Shown: positions 33,995-43,431 of the stretch, in pieces
Layout of the letters: every line of letters begins with the position of its first letter
Numbering within the stretch: the stretch's first letter is position 1
Assembly: GCA_900696665.1 (NCBI GenBank)
Contig: CAADGY010000187.1
Location: 1-61,530 of the forward strand
Direction: 5' to 3'
From: an uncultured Acidobacteriota bacterium
GTDB taxonomy: Bacteria > Acidobacteriota > Terriglobia > Bryobacterales > Bryobacteraceae
DNA: 61,530 bases
Program-made: the position numbers and the translations under genes
The notes under the pieces: model-generated
What the model was told of the DNA's origin: nothing
Seen by the model: the letters and a program-made list of their open reading frames with translations, nothing else
Databases searched by the model: none

Positions 33995-34426
33995 TTAAAA
34001 CTGGTTGATCATGCTCTCCGCGGTCGGGCCCGGTTCTTGGCGACGAATCCAATAAGAGTCACTCGAATCCGGCGCCAGACGTAGCGGGTCCTTTCCTCGC
34101 CAGCGTATCAAAATCCCAATCGGGGTAACGACGCCGAAAAAGATGAGTCCCATCACGATAGGGTTCGTGATCCGGTTCAACAGCTCCGCAATCTTGATCC
34201 AGAGCTTGTTCAATGGGGCAAGGCTGCGCGGCACGACCAGGGCGGCCAACAAAAAAGCGGCGCTAAAGGCCACTGCCCACCAGCGTGGCGGCTCTTGCCT
34301 TCGCAAAGGAAGCAGCGCCAAAATTCCGAACAAGATGGTGAAGACGAATCCGAAGACCCGATCCGAAGCGCCTCTCAGCGCTTGCCGTGCGCTGAGATCT
34401 TCATGCAAATTTCCCTTCTCTCGCAA
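33995..34426 (-). CDS. SxtJ-like membrane protein
   Basis: The 143-residue protein has three to four membrane helices (residues 25-41, 48-65, 88-108). Its DRVFGFVFTILFG, LAPLNKLWIKIAELLNRITNP and MGLIFFGVVTPIG segments are typical of the SxtJ family named from the saxitoxin cluster. The start is TTG 34426 or TTG 34408; both have purine-rich sites. It begins the SxtJ-DUF5989-carbamoyltransferase run and is separated by 326 bp from the divergent SGNH gene. Its biochemical role is not known. Confidence 0.85.
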   Translation of the reverse strand: MREKGNLHEDLSARQALRGASDRVFGFVFTILFGILALLPLRRQEPPRWWAVAFSAAFLLAALVVPRSLAPLNKLWIKIAELLNRITNPIVMGLIFFGVVTPIGILIRWRGKDPLRLAPDSSDSYWIRRQEPGPTAESMINQF

Positions 34427-34752
34427 TTCACCCTTCCACGCGACGTTCGGATTTACAGGACAAAGCTGAGATAGCTAATGCAAAACAAGGGCCAAACGAT
34501 AGCTCAGCTCCAAAAGTTAGAAAGCTCGGACGGTGGCCGCCGGCGCAAACACACCCCCCATTTAAATTAATTAACATTTCTCCATGTTCCGGTTCAGCCT
34601 TTTCGGATTTTTTTCGAGAAAATAGGCCCCGGTTCCAGCCCATCCGAATCATGTGTATGTTGATGTCCTGCAAGACAATGAAGTGAGTAAGCGCAAATCT
34701 TTCACTGGCTGATTTCATGGTATCTCGGATGCCTGAGTGAAATCCGTCTCGA
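34427..34752. other. 326-bp divergent intergenic region
   Basis: No gene is supported here; the minus-strand frame crossing it has shadow-like composition. It contains an AT-rich stretch around 34560-34585 (ATTTAAATTAATTAAC) that stands out from the GC-rich surroundings and may be the promoter region. A short TTTTC/GAAAA dyad lies near 34610. It separates the carbamoyltransferase set from the SGNH gene. Confidence 0.5.
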
Positions 34753-36246
34753 ATGCCCGTCCTTTCCAAAAAGCCAACAGGCCCTATGTGCAGACCGTCG
34801 GCCCGCGCCAGTATGCGATGGGTTCTATTCGCCGCGCTCGCCATCTGGTGCCTTGTGGCGTATTTGGTCATTGTGCTTCCGCTGGATGAGAACCTCTTTC
34901 CCGCTCTCAACCGGTGGCCCGTCGCGATTACTCTGGCGCCGTTTTCGCTGGGCGCAGTTTTCACGCTCGTCAATGCTGTACATCGAAAAACTCCCCTACT
35001 ATCAATAGGCCATCTGAAGAACATCGCTCTTCTTTCGATTGTTACTCTGTGTTGCTTCGTTACCATTGACCTGCTTTTCAAAATCCAGACCAATGTTGCC
35101 GCGGGCGCCATCACACCCGACCAGGTCCGTTCCGCGCAGTTGGACGGGTATCTTTGGGATTCCGAGCTGCATCCAAGAGTGTTCTTTCCGACGAAAGAAA
35201 GCTTTTATTTGTACAAGCCCAATTCCGTTATGGAGGGATATTCCTATGGAGCGTTTTACTCATCGAACTTATTGAACTCTCCTCTGCTTGCCAAGTCCGT
35301 TCTGGAACTCCGGCACGTGACGTTCGCCGTCAACAAATATGGTTTGCGGGAAACGCACGATCCGGCCGGGGCCGCCATATTCGCGCTGGGAGACTCTTTC
35401 TGTTTCGGTCAACACGTAGAGCAGGACGCCGGGTGGGTGGAGAAGCTCCAATCGATACTGGGCGAGACCGTGATCAACCTGGGAATTTCGGGGAGTTCCC
35501 CCCGCCAGCAGTATCTCGCGTTGAACTACCTGCTACGGAAATACCCGGAAGCCTTCAAGCCCCAGCATTTGCTGTGGATGATCTTTGAAGGAAACGACTT
35601 GGAGGATGGTTACGGGAACTTGCACGTTCCGCTACAGTCCAGCCGTATCGGAGCGGTGCTGGGTGGAACCGTGATCGAGACGTTCGCGCGGATTCCTGGA
35701 CAGCTTCGGGAGGAATCGGTTCTTCGCCTGTTGATGATGGGTAAACTCAAGGTGGGAGGCGTTGCCGCCAAACCTTCGAAGCAGAACCACCATTATGTAG
35801 AGGGGCAGAGGCTGCAGCACCCGCTGTACTACTCCTCCCGTTTCGGTTACCGCCTCTTCGAACCCACCTATATGGTCCGGGCGGCGCTGCCGGAGTCTTA
35901 CGTCATAAACCATCCCCACCGGAAGGCGCTGGATGAGACCTTTCACCAGATGCGTGAATTGAGCCGGCGGGCTGGTTTTCGGGTGACGGTGTTGTTGGTC
36001 CCATCGGGAGCAAGGCTGTATAACGGACATTTCGACGATATGCCCCCGGTTTCTCCGGAGCCGTATTTCCTCAACTACGTCCAGCGGCTCTGCAGCAGCA
36101 TGGGATTCGCGAGCGCTGATCTCCATGCGCTGCTACAGCCCTACGCGGAGAAAGAACTGCTATACCAGCGCGACGACAGCCATTGGAACGAGCGGGGTAA
36201 CGCCGTCGTGGCTGAGCTTGTTGCCAGACAGATATTTGAGCGGTAA
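34753..36246 (+). CDS. Membrane-anchored SGNH/GDSL-type protein
   Basis: The 497-residue protein has three N-terminal membrane helices (residues 22-110) and then a large extracytoplasmic SGNH-like domain. The family blocks are FALGDSFCFGQ (catalytic Ser), ISGSSPRQQYLALNY (Gly block), MIFEGNDLEDG (Asn block) and DDSHWNERGNAVVA (Asp-His dyad). SGNH domains of this type remove or transfer O-acetyl groups on surface polysaccharides. It diverges from the SxtJ-DUF5989-carbamoyltransferase set. Downstream lie a terminator and a decayed acyltransferase-3 gene, a frequent partner of SGNH proteins. Confidence 0.85.
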   Translation: MPVLSKKPTGPMCRPSARASMRWVLFAALAIWCLVAYLVIVLPLDENLFPALNRWPVAITLAPFSLGAVFTLVNAVHRKTPLLSIGHLKNIALLSIVTLCCFVTIDLLFKIQTNVAAGAITPDQVRSAQLDGYLWDSELHPRVFFPTKESFYLYKPNSVMEGYSYGAFYSSNLLNSPLLAKSVLELRHVTFAVNKYGLRETHDPAGAAIFALGDSFCFGQHVEQDAGWVEKLQSILGETVINLGISGSSPRQQYLALNYLLRKYPEAFKPQHLLWMIFEGNDLEDGYGNLHVPLQSSRIGAVLGGTVIETFARIPGQLREESVLRLLMMGKLKVGGVAAKPSKQNHHYVEGQRLQHPLYYSSRFGYRLFEPTYMVRAALPESYVINHPHRKALDETFHQMRELSRRAGFRVTVLLVPSGARLYNGHFDDMPPVSPEPYFLNYVQRLCSSMGFASADLHALLQPYAEKELLYQRDDSHWNERGNAVVAELVARQIFER

Positions 36247-36263
36247 ACAACCGTGCTTTTTTT
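36239..36263 (+). terminator. Intrinsic terminator after the SGNH gene
   Basis: CGGT and ACCG form a short stem that overlaps the stop codon and is followed by a run of seven T (36257-36263). The stem is weak, but the T-tract is the clearest in the window. Confidence 0.5.
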
Positions 36264-36401
36264 AAGAAATGTTGCCACATCCGGCAAACTCGCACCATCC
36301 AGCCCCTGAAAAGTCGCGGGGAATGTGCTGTTTCAGAGGAAGAACCGTCTGGCAAACGGCGTGTTATCGTTCCCGCGGATAGGCCAGGAGCAATAAACTG
36401 G

Positions 36402-36945
36402 GGGTCGACGTCCGGGAGTCGGCCAGCTATTACAGCGCGTTTTATTTCCGCCGGCATTTGCCGCCTCTTCCCGCTCTACTACACCGTGCTTCTGGCACAC
36501 TTTGTCCTTGTCGCCGTTTTCGATCCCCGGTCCAGTTTGTTCGCTAACCAACTGCCCTGGTGCCCATATCTTTTCTACTGGCAGAACTTTTCAATGGCAG
36601 CCGCACAACACCTGGGTGCCTTGTGGCTCTCGGGGACGTGGTCGTTGGCTACTGAGGAGCAGTTCTATCTTCGCACTCACACCTTCGGGGGGCTTAATCT
36701 CCCGGCTGCTGGCCAGCCGGCCAATGCGCCATCTTGGAAATATGCCGTAGAGTACCTACCTGATTCATCCCATACTCCTGTATTGTGCATTCTACATGGC
36801 CGGCAGACAGCTTCCCGTCCTTGCGATGTGGACCGATCTTGGGATTGTTTTGATAGCCTTCGCCGCCACTCTCGCTGTTTCGGCTCTCTCGTTCCATTAC
36901 CTGGAACGTCCGATTCTTGCCATCGGACACCGGCGCAAATACTAG
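36402..36945 (+). pseudogene. Decayed acyltransferase-3 (OafA/YrhL-like) gene
   Basis: Pieces of an integral-membrane O-acyltransferase lie in three frames. The first gives YYSAFYFRR, the next RLFPLYYTVLLAHFVLVAVF through the family signature GTWSLATEEQFYL, and the last SGGLISRLLASRPMRHLGNM, a TAG stop at 36748, then STYLIHPILLY to the C-terminus ending FHYLERPILAIGHRRKY. The N-terminal helices and much of the middle are missing. There are at least two frameshifts, one nonsense codon and one large internal deletion. The gene no longer codes for a full enzyme. It probably once O-acylated a surface glycan together with the adjacent SGNH protein. Confidence 0.8.
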
Positions 36946-36993
36946 CTGGCTAACAGGCTGGAGATTCGCCGGCCGGACGGATACACGTCCGAA

Positions 36994-38550
36994 TCAATGC
37001 CGGAAATGCCGGACGCCGGTGAAGACCATCGCCAGTCCCAGCCGGTCGCAGGCGTCGATCGATTCCTGGTCTTTTACCGATCCTCCCGGTTGAATGACGG
37101 CTGTGATGCCATGCTTTGCCGCTTCCTCGATGCCGTCGGGAAACGGGAAGAACGCATCGGAAGCCAGCACCGTTTCCTTCAGTGGAAGGTGTGCTTTCAT
37201 GGCGCCTGCCTTGACCGCGTCGACGCGGCTCATCTGCCCGGCTCCCGCGCTGATGCTCTGTCCGGCGCGCGCGTAGACGACGGCGTTCGACTTGACGTGC
37301 TTCACTACTTTCCAGCCGAACTCGAGCGCCTGCCACTCTTCTTCTGATGGTGACCGTTTTGTTTTCACCTGGCACGCAGCCCGATCAAGCCGGTGAACGT
37401 CGGCTGTCTGCACGAGATATCCGCCACTGATCGATTTCACCACCAGCGGATCGTTTGCGGGGCCGCTGACTTTCAACAGCCGCAGGTTTTTTTTGGACAC
37501 CAGTACCGCCAGCGCTTCGGGTGTGTAGCCGGGGGCGGCAATCGCTTCGATAAAGGTTTTGGAAATCTCGCGGGCGGTCTCATCGTCGAGCGGCCGGTTG
37601 AACGCCAGCACTCCGCCGAAGGCCGAGACGGGATCTGCTTCAAACGCTCTGCGGTAACTCTCCACCAGCGTGTCCTGCTCCGCGCAGCCGCAGGGATTGG
37701 TGTGCTTGATAATAGCTGACGCGGGTCTCTCGAATTCGCACACAAGCTGCCAGGCCGCGTCGAGATCCACCAGGTTGTTGTAGGACAACTCCTTGCCTTG
37801 AAGCTGCGAGGCGCCGGCAATTCCCGTCTTGCTCCCCGCATACAGCGCCGCCGCCTGGTGCGGGTTCTCGCCATACCGGAGGTCCAGCACGCGTCGAGCG
37901 TGTATGCGCAAAAAATCGGGAATCGCGGTTTTATGATCTTCAAACACGCTGCCATTCAGCGCAATGCCTGACAGCCGCGCGCTGATCGCGCTGTCGTACT
38001 GAGCGGTCAGCGTAAACGCCTTTACGGCGAGTTGCCAATGCACCGCCGCCGGCAGTTCGCCGCCACCGGCGCGCAGTTGCTCGATGATGCTGTTGTAATC
38101 CTCGGGTGACACGACCACAGCGACATCCTGGTAGTTCTTGGCTGCCGCGCGGATCATGGTGGGACCGCCGATATCGATGTTTTCGATCAGCTCCGAAACC
38201 TGAACGCCAGGCTTGGCCGCCACCTTGTCGAAGGCGTACAGGTTCACCACGACCATATCGATGGGCGCGATGGAGTGCTCCAGGAGAGCTTGCATGTGTT
38301 CCGTGTTCGCCCGCATCGCGAGAATCCCTCCGGCGATCCGCGGGTGGATCGTTTTCAGCCGTCCATCGAGCATTTCCGGAAACCCGGTCACTTCCGAGAT
38401 GTCTTTGATCGGAACTTGCCCTTCGCGCAGCGCTTTGGCGGTCCCGCCCGTGGATACGATTTCAACACCCAGCCGGCTCAACTCCTGTGCAAATGCGAGA
38501 ATGCCGGTCTTGTCTGTGACACTGATGAGAGCACGCTGGATTTTTGCCAT
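36994..38550 (-). CDS. purH: PurH, AICAR formyltransferase / IMP cyclohydrolase
   Basis: The 518-residue bifunctional enzyme carries out the last two steps of IMP synthesis. The N-terminal MGS-like cyclohydrolase domain includes ISVTDKTGILAFAQEL, STGGTAKAL and GFPEMLDGRLKTIHP. The AICAR transformylase domain has the catalytic Lys-His in IIKHTNPCGCA and the C-terminal AFFPFPDGIEEAAKHGITAVIQPGGS region. Length and motifs are complete. It is divergent from the isocitrate dehydrogenase gene with only 44 bp between them. Confidence 0.97.
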   Translation of the reverse strand: MAKIQRALISVTDKTGILAFAQELSRLGVEIVSTGGTAKALREGQVPIKDISEVTGFPEMLDGRLKTIHPRIAGGILAMRANTEHMQALLEHSIAPIDMVVVNLYAFDKVAAKPGVQVSELIENIDIGGPTMIRAAAKNYQDVAVVVSPEDYNSIIEQLRAGGGELPAAVHWQLAVKAFTLTAQYDSAISARLSGIALNGSVFEDHKTAIPDFLRIHARRVLDLRYGENPHQAAALYAGSKTGIAGASQLQGKELSYNNLVDLDAAWQLVCEFERPASAIIKHTNPCGCAEQDTLVESYRRAFEADPVSAFGGVLAFNRPLDDETAREISKTFIEAIAAPGYTPEALAVLVSKKNLRLLKVSGPANDPLVVKSISGGYLVQTADVHRLDRAACQVKTKRSPSEEEWQALEFGWKVVKHVKSNAVVYARAGQSISAGAGQMSRVDAVKAGAMKAHLPLKETVLASDAFFPFPDGIEEAAKHGITAVIQPGGSVKDQESIDACDRLGLAMVFTGVRHFRH

Positions 38551-38594
38551 GGAAGCTTACATTTTCCCACACGCTCTACCGTTAGAATGATGAA

Positions 38595-39602
38595 GTGATC
38601 CATCCTGCCACCCTTATTCCCGGAGACGGTATCGGTCCGGAGGTTGCCGACGCGACGGTCCGGGTGATCGAATGCACCGGCGTTTCCATCGAGTGGGAAC
38701 GTATCGAATTGAATGCCGCCATCATCACGGAATCCGGCAAGCATCTTCCGCCGGCGGTCCTCGGATCCTTGGCGCGAACCCATGTTGGCTTGAAAGGGCC
38801 TGTCACCACTCCGGTGGCGGGCGGTTTTCAGAGCGTGAATGTGTCGCTTCGAAAGCAGCTCGATCTATTTGCTAATGTGAGGCCGGTTCGAAAGCTGCCG
38901 GGATTGAAGAGCAGATACGAAGACGTCCCGATCGATATCGTGATTTTTCGCGAGAACACCGAAGACCTGTACGCGGGCCTGGAGCATGAGGTGGTCGCCA
39001 ATGTTGTCACCAGTCTGAAAGTGATCACGCGCACAGCGTCCGAGCGTATTGCGCGATACGCGTTTCAGTACGCGAAGTCCGCCGGCCGCAAGAAGATCAC
39101 CGCGGTTCACAAGGCCAATATCATGAAGCTCAGCGACGGACTTTTTCTCAAATGTTGCCGCGAAGTATCCCGTGAGTTTCCACAGATAGAATACACCGAG
39201 CTGATTGTGGATAACGCCGCGATGCAACTGGTGATGAAACCCGAACAATTTGACGTTCTACTGATGCCCAACCTGTACGGCGATATCGTTTCAGACCTTG
39301 CCGCAGGCTTGGTGGGCGGGCTCGGCATTGTTCCGGGCGCGAACATCGGAGAGCGGGACGCAGTTTTTGAAGCCGTACATGGCAGCGCGCCCGATATTGC
39401 CGGTAAAGGGATTGCGAACCCCACGGCACTGATGTTGTCGTCCGTCATGATGCTGCGCCACCTCGGGGAGTACGAAGCCGCACGGCGCCTGCAATCGGCG
39501 ATCGAATCGGTTTACGCCGAGCGGAAATACCTGACGCCCGATGTGGGAGGAAAAGCGACGACAAACGAGTTCACCAATGCCGTAGCCGCCGCTTTAAATT
39601 AA
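38595..39602 (+). CDS. NAD-dependent isocitrate dehydrogenase-like enzyme
   Basis: A 335-residue beta-decarboxylating dehydrogenase with LIPGDGIGPEV, the isocitrate-type motif SVNVSLRKQLDLFANVRPV, IFRENTEDLYAG, HKANIMKLSDGLF, and the metal/cofactor region NLYGDIVSDLAAG and HGSAPDIAGKG. The Ser-x-Asn in place of the leucines of isopropylmalate dehydrogenase supports isocitrate, and the small size fits the NAD-dependent branch. The start is GTG 38595. A TAGAAT box lies exactly six bases before it and no ribosome binding site is seen, suggesting a leaderless mRNA. Confidence 0.9.
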   Translation: MIHPATLIPGDGIGPEVADATVRVIECTGVSIEWERIELNAAIITESGKHLPPAVLGSLARTHVGLKGPVTTPVAGGFQSVNVSLRKQLDLFANVRPVRKLPGLKSRYEDVPIDIVIFRENTEDLYAGLEHEVVANVVTSLKVITRTASERIARYAFQYAKSAGRKKITAVHKANIMKLSDGLFLKCCREVSREFPQIEYTELIVDNAAMQLVMKPEQFDVLLMPNLYGDIVSDLAAGLVGGLGIVPGANIGERDAVFEAVHGSAPDIAGKGIANPTALMLSSVMMLRHLGEYEAARRLQSAIESVYAERKYLTPDVGGKATTNEFTNAVAAALN

Positions 39603-39644
39603 AGATTCCAAAGGCCTGCGGAAAGCCGGTCTTCGGAGAGCAGT

Positions 39645-40652
<1,008 letters not shown>

Positions 40653-40744
40653 TCAGAGTATCTCCTCTTCAACTATGATGCTTTAACTCACAATCATACC
40701 AAAAGGTTGCAATTCACAGCCAATGAGGGGGTGTTTATCCGAAA

Positions 40745-41533
40745 TTACCGCTGTGGTTCGAGGGGCGGCGCCACCGTGCCGCCAAGTCCAGCGTATTCGT
40801 CTTTGACGCGTACGACCTTGCTTCCCTGAAATGTCACGAAGGTAATCTTTCCAGGAGGCTGTCCATAGATCCAATCTTCAAAGTCTTCACCGTCGAGTGT
40901 TTCACGTACTTTATGGCGTGGCTTGCCCATGGCGAGGATCACCTGATCACGATCCATTCCCTCCGCGGCGCGCTTTTCTTTGATGGCCGCCTGGATGGGA
41001 GCGGGAAGGTTCTCGACGTACAACTCGGTCGCGCTACGCTTCTCGAAATCGAGAATCGGCGCCAGCATCTTCTTGATCGCGGAAGCTTCAAGCGGCGGGG
41101 TCTGCTTCGGAAAAGTAACGGCGAGTTCCGTACCGCCCGGAGCATTGCTTTGTCCTTGCGAAATCGGAGTGGTGCGTGTTCCCATGCCCACCTGGATCCG
41201 TTCATACCACTTGCGTCCGCCCTTGAAGCCGCCGTTGATCTGGAGCACAATCCGGTCGTCTTCGATGGACACTTTGGAAACCTGCACAAGGTCGCCGACG
41301 CGTGCCGCCGGCCCGAACTCCTTTGTGACATCGGCCCATTTCTGCTTGTCGTATTCGCCGGTGCTCTTATAAATAAGAGTCTTCTTGGACCGGGGCAGTA
41401 TGATCTTGGCCGTAGCGTATTCCGCCGTAAGCCCCCGTACGATCTCCACGCGCTGATCGAAGGTGAGATCCTCGGAAAGCGCGAGCGGAGCACCGGCGAC
41501 GATCGAAAGTAGAACCGTGGCCAGGACCCTCAT
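40745..41533 (-). CDS. Exported protein with C-terminal BamE/SmpA-like domain
   Basis: The 262-residue protein has a signal peptide (MRVLATVLLSIVAGAPLALS). Its last 70 or so residues (GMDRDQVILAMGKPRHKVRE, EDWIYGQPPGKITFVTF) resemble the SmpA/OmlA fold of BamE-like proteins, which bind envelope components. The first half (residues 20-150) is beta-rich without a recognised domain. Its start overlaps the end of the CPBP protease gene by an ATGA junction, indicating coupled expression. The exact function is unknown. Confidence 0.7.
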   Translation of the reverse strand: MRVLATVLLSIVAGAPLALSEDLTFDQRVEIVRGLTAEYATAKIILPRSKKTLIYKSTGEYDKQKWADVTKEFGPAARVGDLVQVSKVSIEDDRIVLQINGGFKGGRKWYERIQVGMGTRTTPISQGQSNAPGGTELAVTFPKQTPPLEASAIKKMLAPILDFEKRSATELYVENLPAPIQAAIKEKRAAEGMDRDQVILAMGKPRHKVRETLDGEDFEDWIYGQPPGKITFVTFQGSKVVRVKDEYAGLGGTVAPPLEPQR

Positions 41534-42387
41534 GACGGCTCCTCAAAGGATTGCAGCAGCAAGGAGGTCTGCGGGCGAATCGGCGCCTTGTAAAGGAAGA
41601 CGAACAACGGAATCAGCACCGCAGTTGTAAGCAGCCCACCCTCGGGACCGTAATTTCCGCCGCTCCATAGTTCGCCGGCGTTCCATTGCATCTCACAACC
41701 CGTTATTCCCATTGTAAACCCGCTTAGATTGGTTCCGAACAGCGGGAGTGTCCAATTCCAGCCAAAGTGCAGCGCTATCGGCAGCCAGAGATCGCCGCTC
41801 CGCAAGAACGCATATCCAAAAACCACACCCCAAAGAGTCGTATTGAATAGACCCAGCGCCGTTACATTCTGGTTATTCGCATGGGCCAGTCCAAACAGAA
41901 CGGCGACTGGAAGCACCGTGGCATAAGGTCCCAGTACGGCGACGAGCACCTGAAAGCCATATCCGCGGAACAGCAGTTCCTCGCCTGCGGCGCCAAACAA
42001 CAACACGACGGAAACAAAGACCAGGCTTCCTAAGTTGAACGGATTCTCCGCCAGCGGTTTCAACTCAGCCGCACCGGTGAGCAGGGGGCCGGCGGTTACA
42101 AGCAGCGCGGCGGCAACGCCGCCTGCCAGCCCCAGACCGATGTTTCTACCGGAGCCGGGAGTCCAGGAGAGGCCAATGTGTGAAAGCCGTCCTTGCTCCC
42201 AGATTCGCAGTGCGATCGCATTGGCGACGGCGGCGGAAGCAAACGTCCCCAATGCGGCGCCGACGAGATACCCACCGGCATTGAAAAGGATGGTGACGAA
42301 CACGACCATCCCAACCAGGGCGAGGAATGCGAAAACCACAACGCGGAGCGCAAGACCAACAATGCGTTTCCGCTCAGCCGCGCCCAC
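41530..42387 (-). CDS. CPBP-family intramembrane metalloprotease
   Basis: This 285-residue protein has about eight membrane helices and the three family motifs: GAAGEELLFRGYGF (the Glu-Glu-Arg site near residue 137), a second FGLAHANN and a third ALHFGWNW. These are the features of the CPBP (ABI, Rce1-like) intramembrane proteases. The bacterial members have roles in bacteriocin immunity, protein processing or prenylated-protein maturation, and the substrate here is unknown. It overlaps the downstream exported gene by 4 bp and follows the GHMP kinase gene 3 bp later on the same strand. Confidence 0.9.
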   Translation of the reverse strand: MGAAERKRIVGLALRVVVFAFLALVGMVVFVTILFNAGGYLVGAALGTFASAAVANAIALRIWEQGRLSHIGLSWTPGSGRNIGLGLAGGVAAALLVTAGPLLTGAAELKPLAENPFNLGSLVFVSVVLLFGAAGEELLFRGYGFQVLVAVLGPYATVLPVAVLFGLAHANNQNVTALGLFNTTLWGVVFGYAFLRSGDLWLPIALHFGWNWTLPLFGTNLSGFTMGITGCEMQWNAGELWSGGNYGPEGGLLTTAVLIPLFVFLYKAPIRPQTSLLLQSFEEPS

Positions 42388-42390
42388 GCG

Positions 42391-43401
42391 CTACCCCACC
42401 ACCGTTCTTACCTGAACGCCGCGCGGTGCAACTTTCACCGGCAAAATTTCCGCGCCCTCCTGTTCGATGATGCGGGTGACCCGTTGTTTTGCCCCGCGTT
42501 CGACCAGAAAGAAAACGCACCCCCCGCCGCCCGCGCCGCAGACCTTTGCACCCACCGCGCCGGCGCGCCGCGTGGCCTCTACCAGCTTGTCGATCAGCGG
42601 TGTGGTGATGCCCGGCGCGTTTTTCTTCCGGTGGCTCCACTCTTCCCGCAGCAGCCTGGCTACCTCCTTCCAGTCTGATCGTGACAGCGCTTGCCGCATC
42701 GAATTCGCGATGACAGCGATCCTGTCAAAGTTCCGGTGTACGGTCCGGTCGCCATCGATGTATGCCTTCATGACCTCCCAGTTGTTGATGCCGGAGTTCC
42801 GAGGCTCCCCTGTATAGGCCAGCACCACGCGCTCGTTCAGATCATCGAGATCCAGAGCCAGCGGAATACGGCGAATTCCCGCGGGTCCCAACTCGATGGC
42901 GCTGACACCGCCGTACATGGCGGGGTAATAATCCTGACAGCCCGTGGGGACGCGTACGATCTGCGCCTCGACGTTTTGCGAAATTTCCCTGATCTTTTCG
43001 ATGTTGTGCCCGCTTCCCGTCAGTCTGTTAAGGGCACTCGCGGTGGAAATGATAAGCGACGACGAGCCGGAGATTCCTCCCCCGGCGGGCACCTCCGAGT
43101 TCGTAGTGATATTAATTCCGGTCTTGGGCTGAAAAAACCGCACCAGGCGGGCCAGCAGAGGCAGCTTATACTTTTTTGCCGACTGGAGTTCTGCGAGGGA
43201 GCCAAACGATTCTTCGCTCTCCTGATCCTGCGATTTCAGCACGATTTTTGAGTCCCGCCGCGTTTGGATGGAACAGCTCGTATACCGGTCCACCGCGAAA
43301 TTCAATGTCACAGCGCCCGTGTGATAGAGATACAGCGGCCAGATGTCGAGCGTTCCGCCGGCCATGTCTACCCGGCACGGCGACTTCGAGGTGATTATCA
43401 T
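42391..43401 (-). CDS. GHMP-family sugar/isoprenoid kinase
   Basis: The 336-residue protein begins MIITSKSPCRVDMAGGTLD, the N-terminal substrate motif of the galactokinase/heptokinase group, and has the ATP loop PAGGGISGSSSLIIST. The C-terminal motif AKVCGAGGGGCVFFL is also present. It resembles D-glycero-D-manno-heptose-7-phosphate kinases and related sugar kinases in length and order, but the substrate cannot be fixed. It is the first gene of the run GHMP kinase, CPBP protease, BamE-like protein. A dyad GCTAAG/CTTAGC (43403-43421) sits in the 30-bp divergent gap to the deformylase-like gene. Confidence 0.88.
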   Translation of the reverse strand: MIITSKSPCRVDMAGGTLDIWPLYLYHTGAVTLNFAVDRYTSCSIQTRRDSKIVLKSQDQESEESFGSLAELQSAKKYKLPLLARLVRFFQPKTGINITTNSEVPAGGGISGSSSLIISTASALNRLTGSGHNIEKIREISQNVEAQIVRVPTGCQDYYPAMYGGVSAIELGPAGIRRIPLALDLDDLNERVVLAYTGEPRNSGINNWEVMKAYIDGDRTVHRNFDRIAVIANSMRQALSRSDWKEVARLLREEWSHRKKNAPGITTPLIDKLVEATRRAGAVGAKVCGAGGGGCVFFLVERGAKQRVTRIIEQEGAEILPVKVAPRGVQVRTVVG

Positions 43402-43402
43402 A

Positions 43403-43421
43403 GCTAAGCCGTAATCTTAGC
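43403..43421. promoter_or_regulatory. Operator-like dyad in the GHMP kinase/deformylase divergent gap
   Basis: GCTAAG (43403-43408) and CTTAGC (43416-43421) are perfect 6-bp arms around seven bases, filling most of the 30-bp space between two divergent starts. It may control both genes. Confidence 0.3.
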
Positions 43422-43431
43422 GGATTCAACG

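Noticed and set aside
34428..35114. Minus-strand 228-codon frame
   Set aside because: Crosses the divergent promoter region and the SGNH gene start; no domain and no ribosome binding site.
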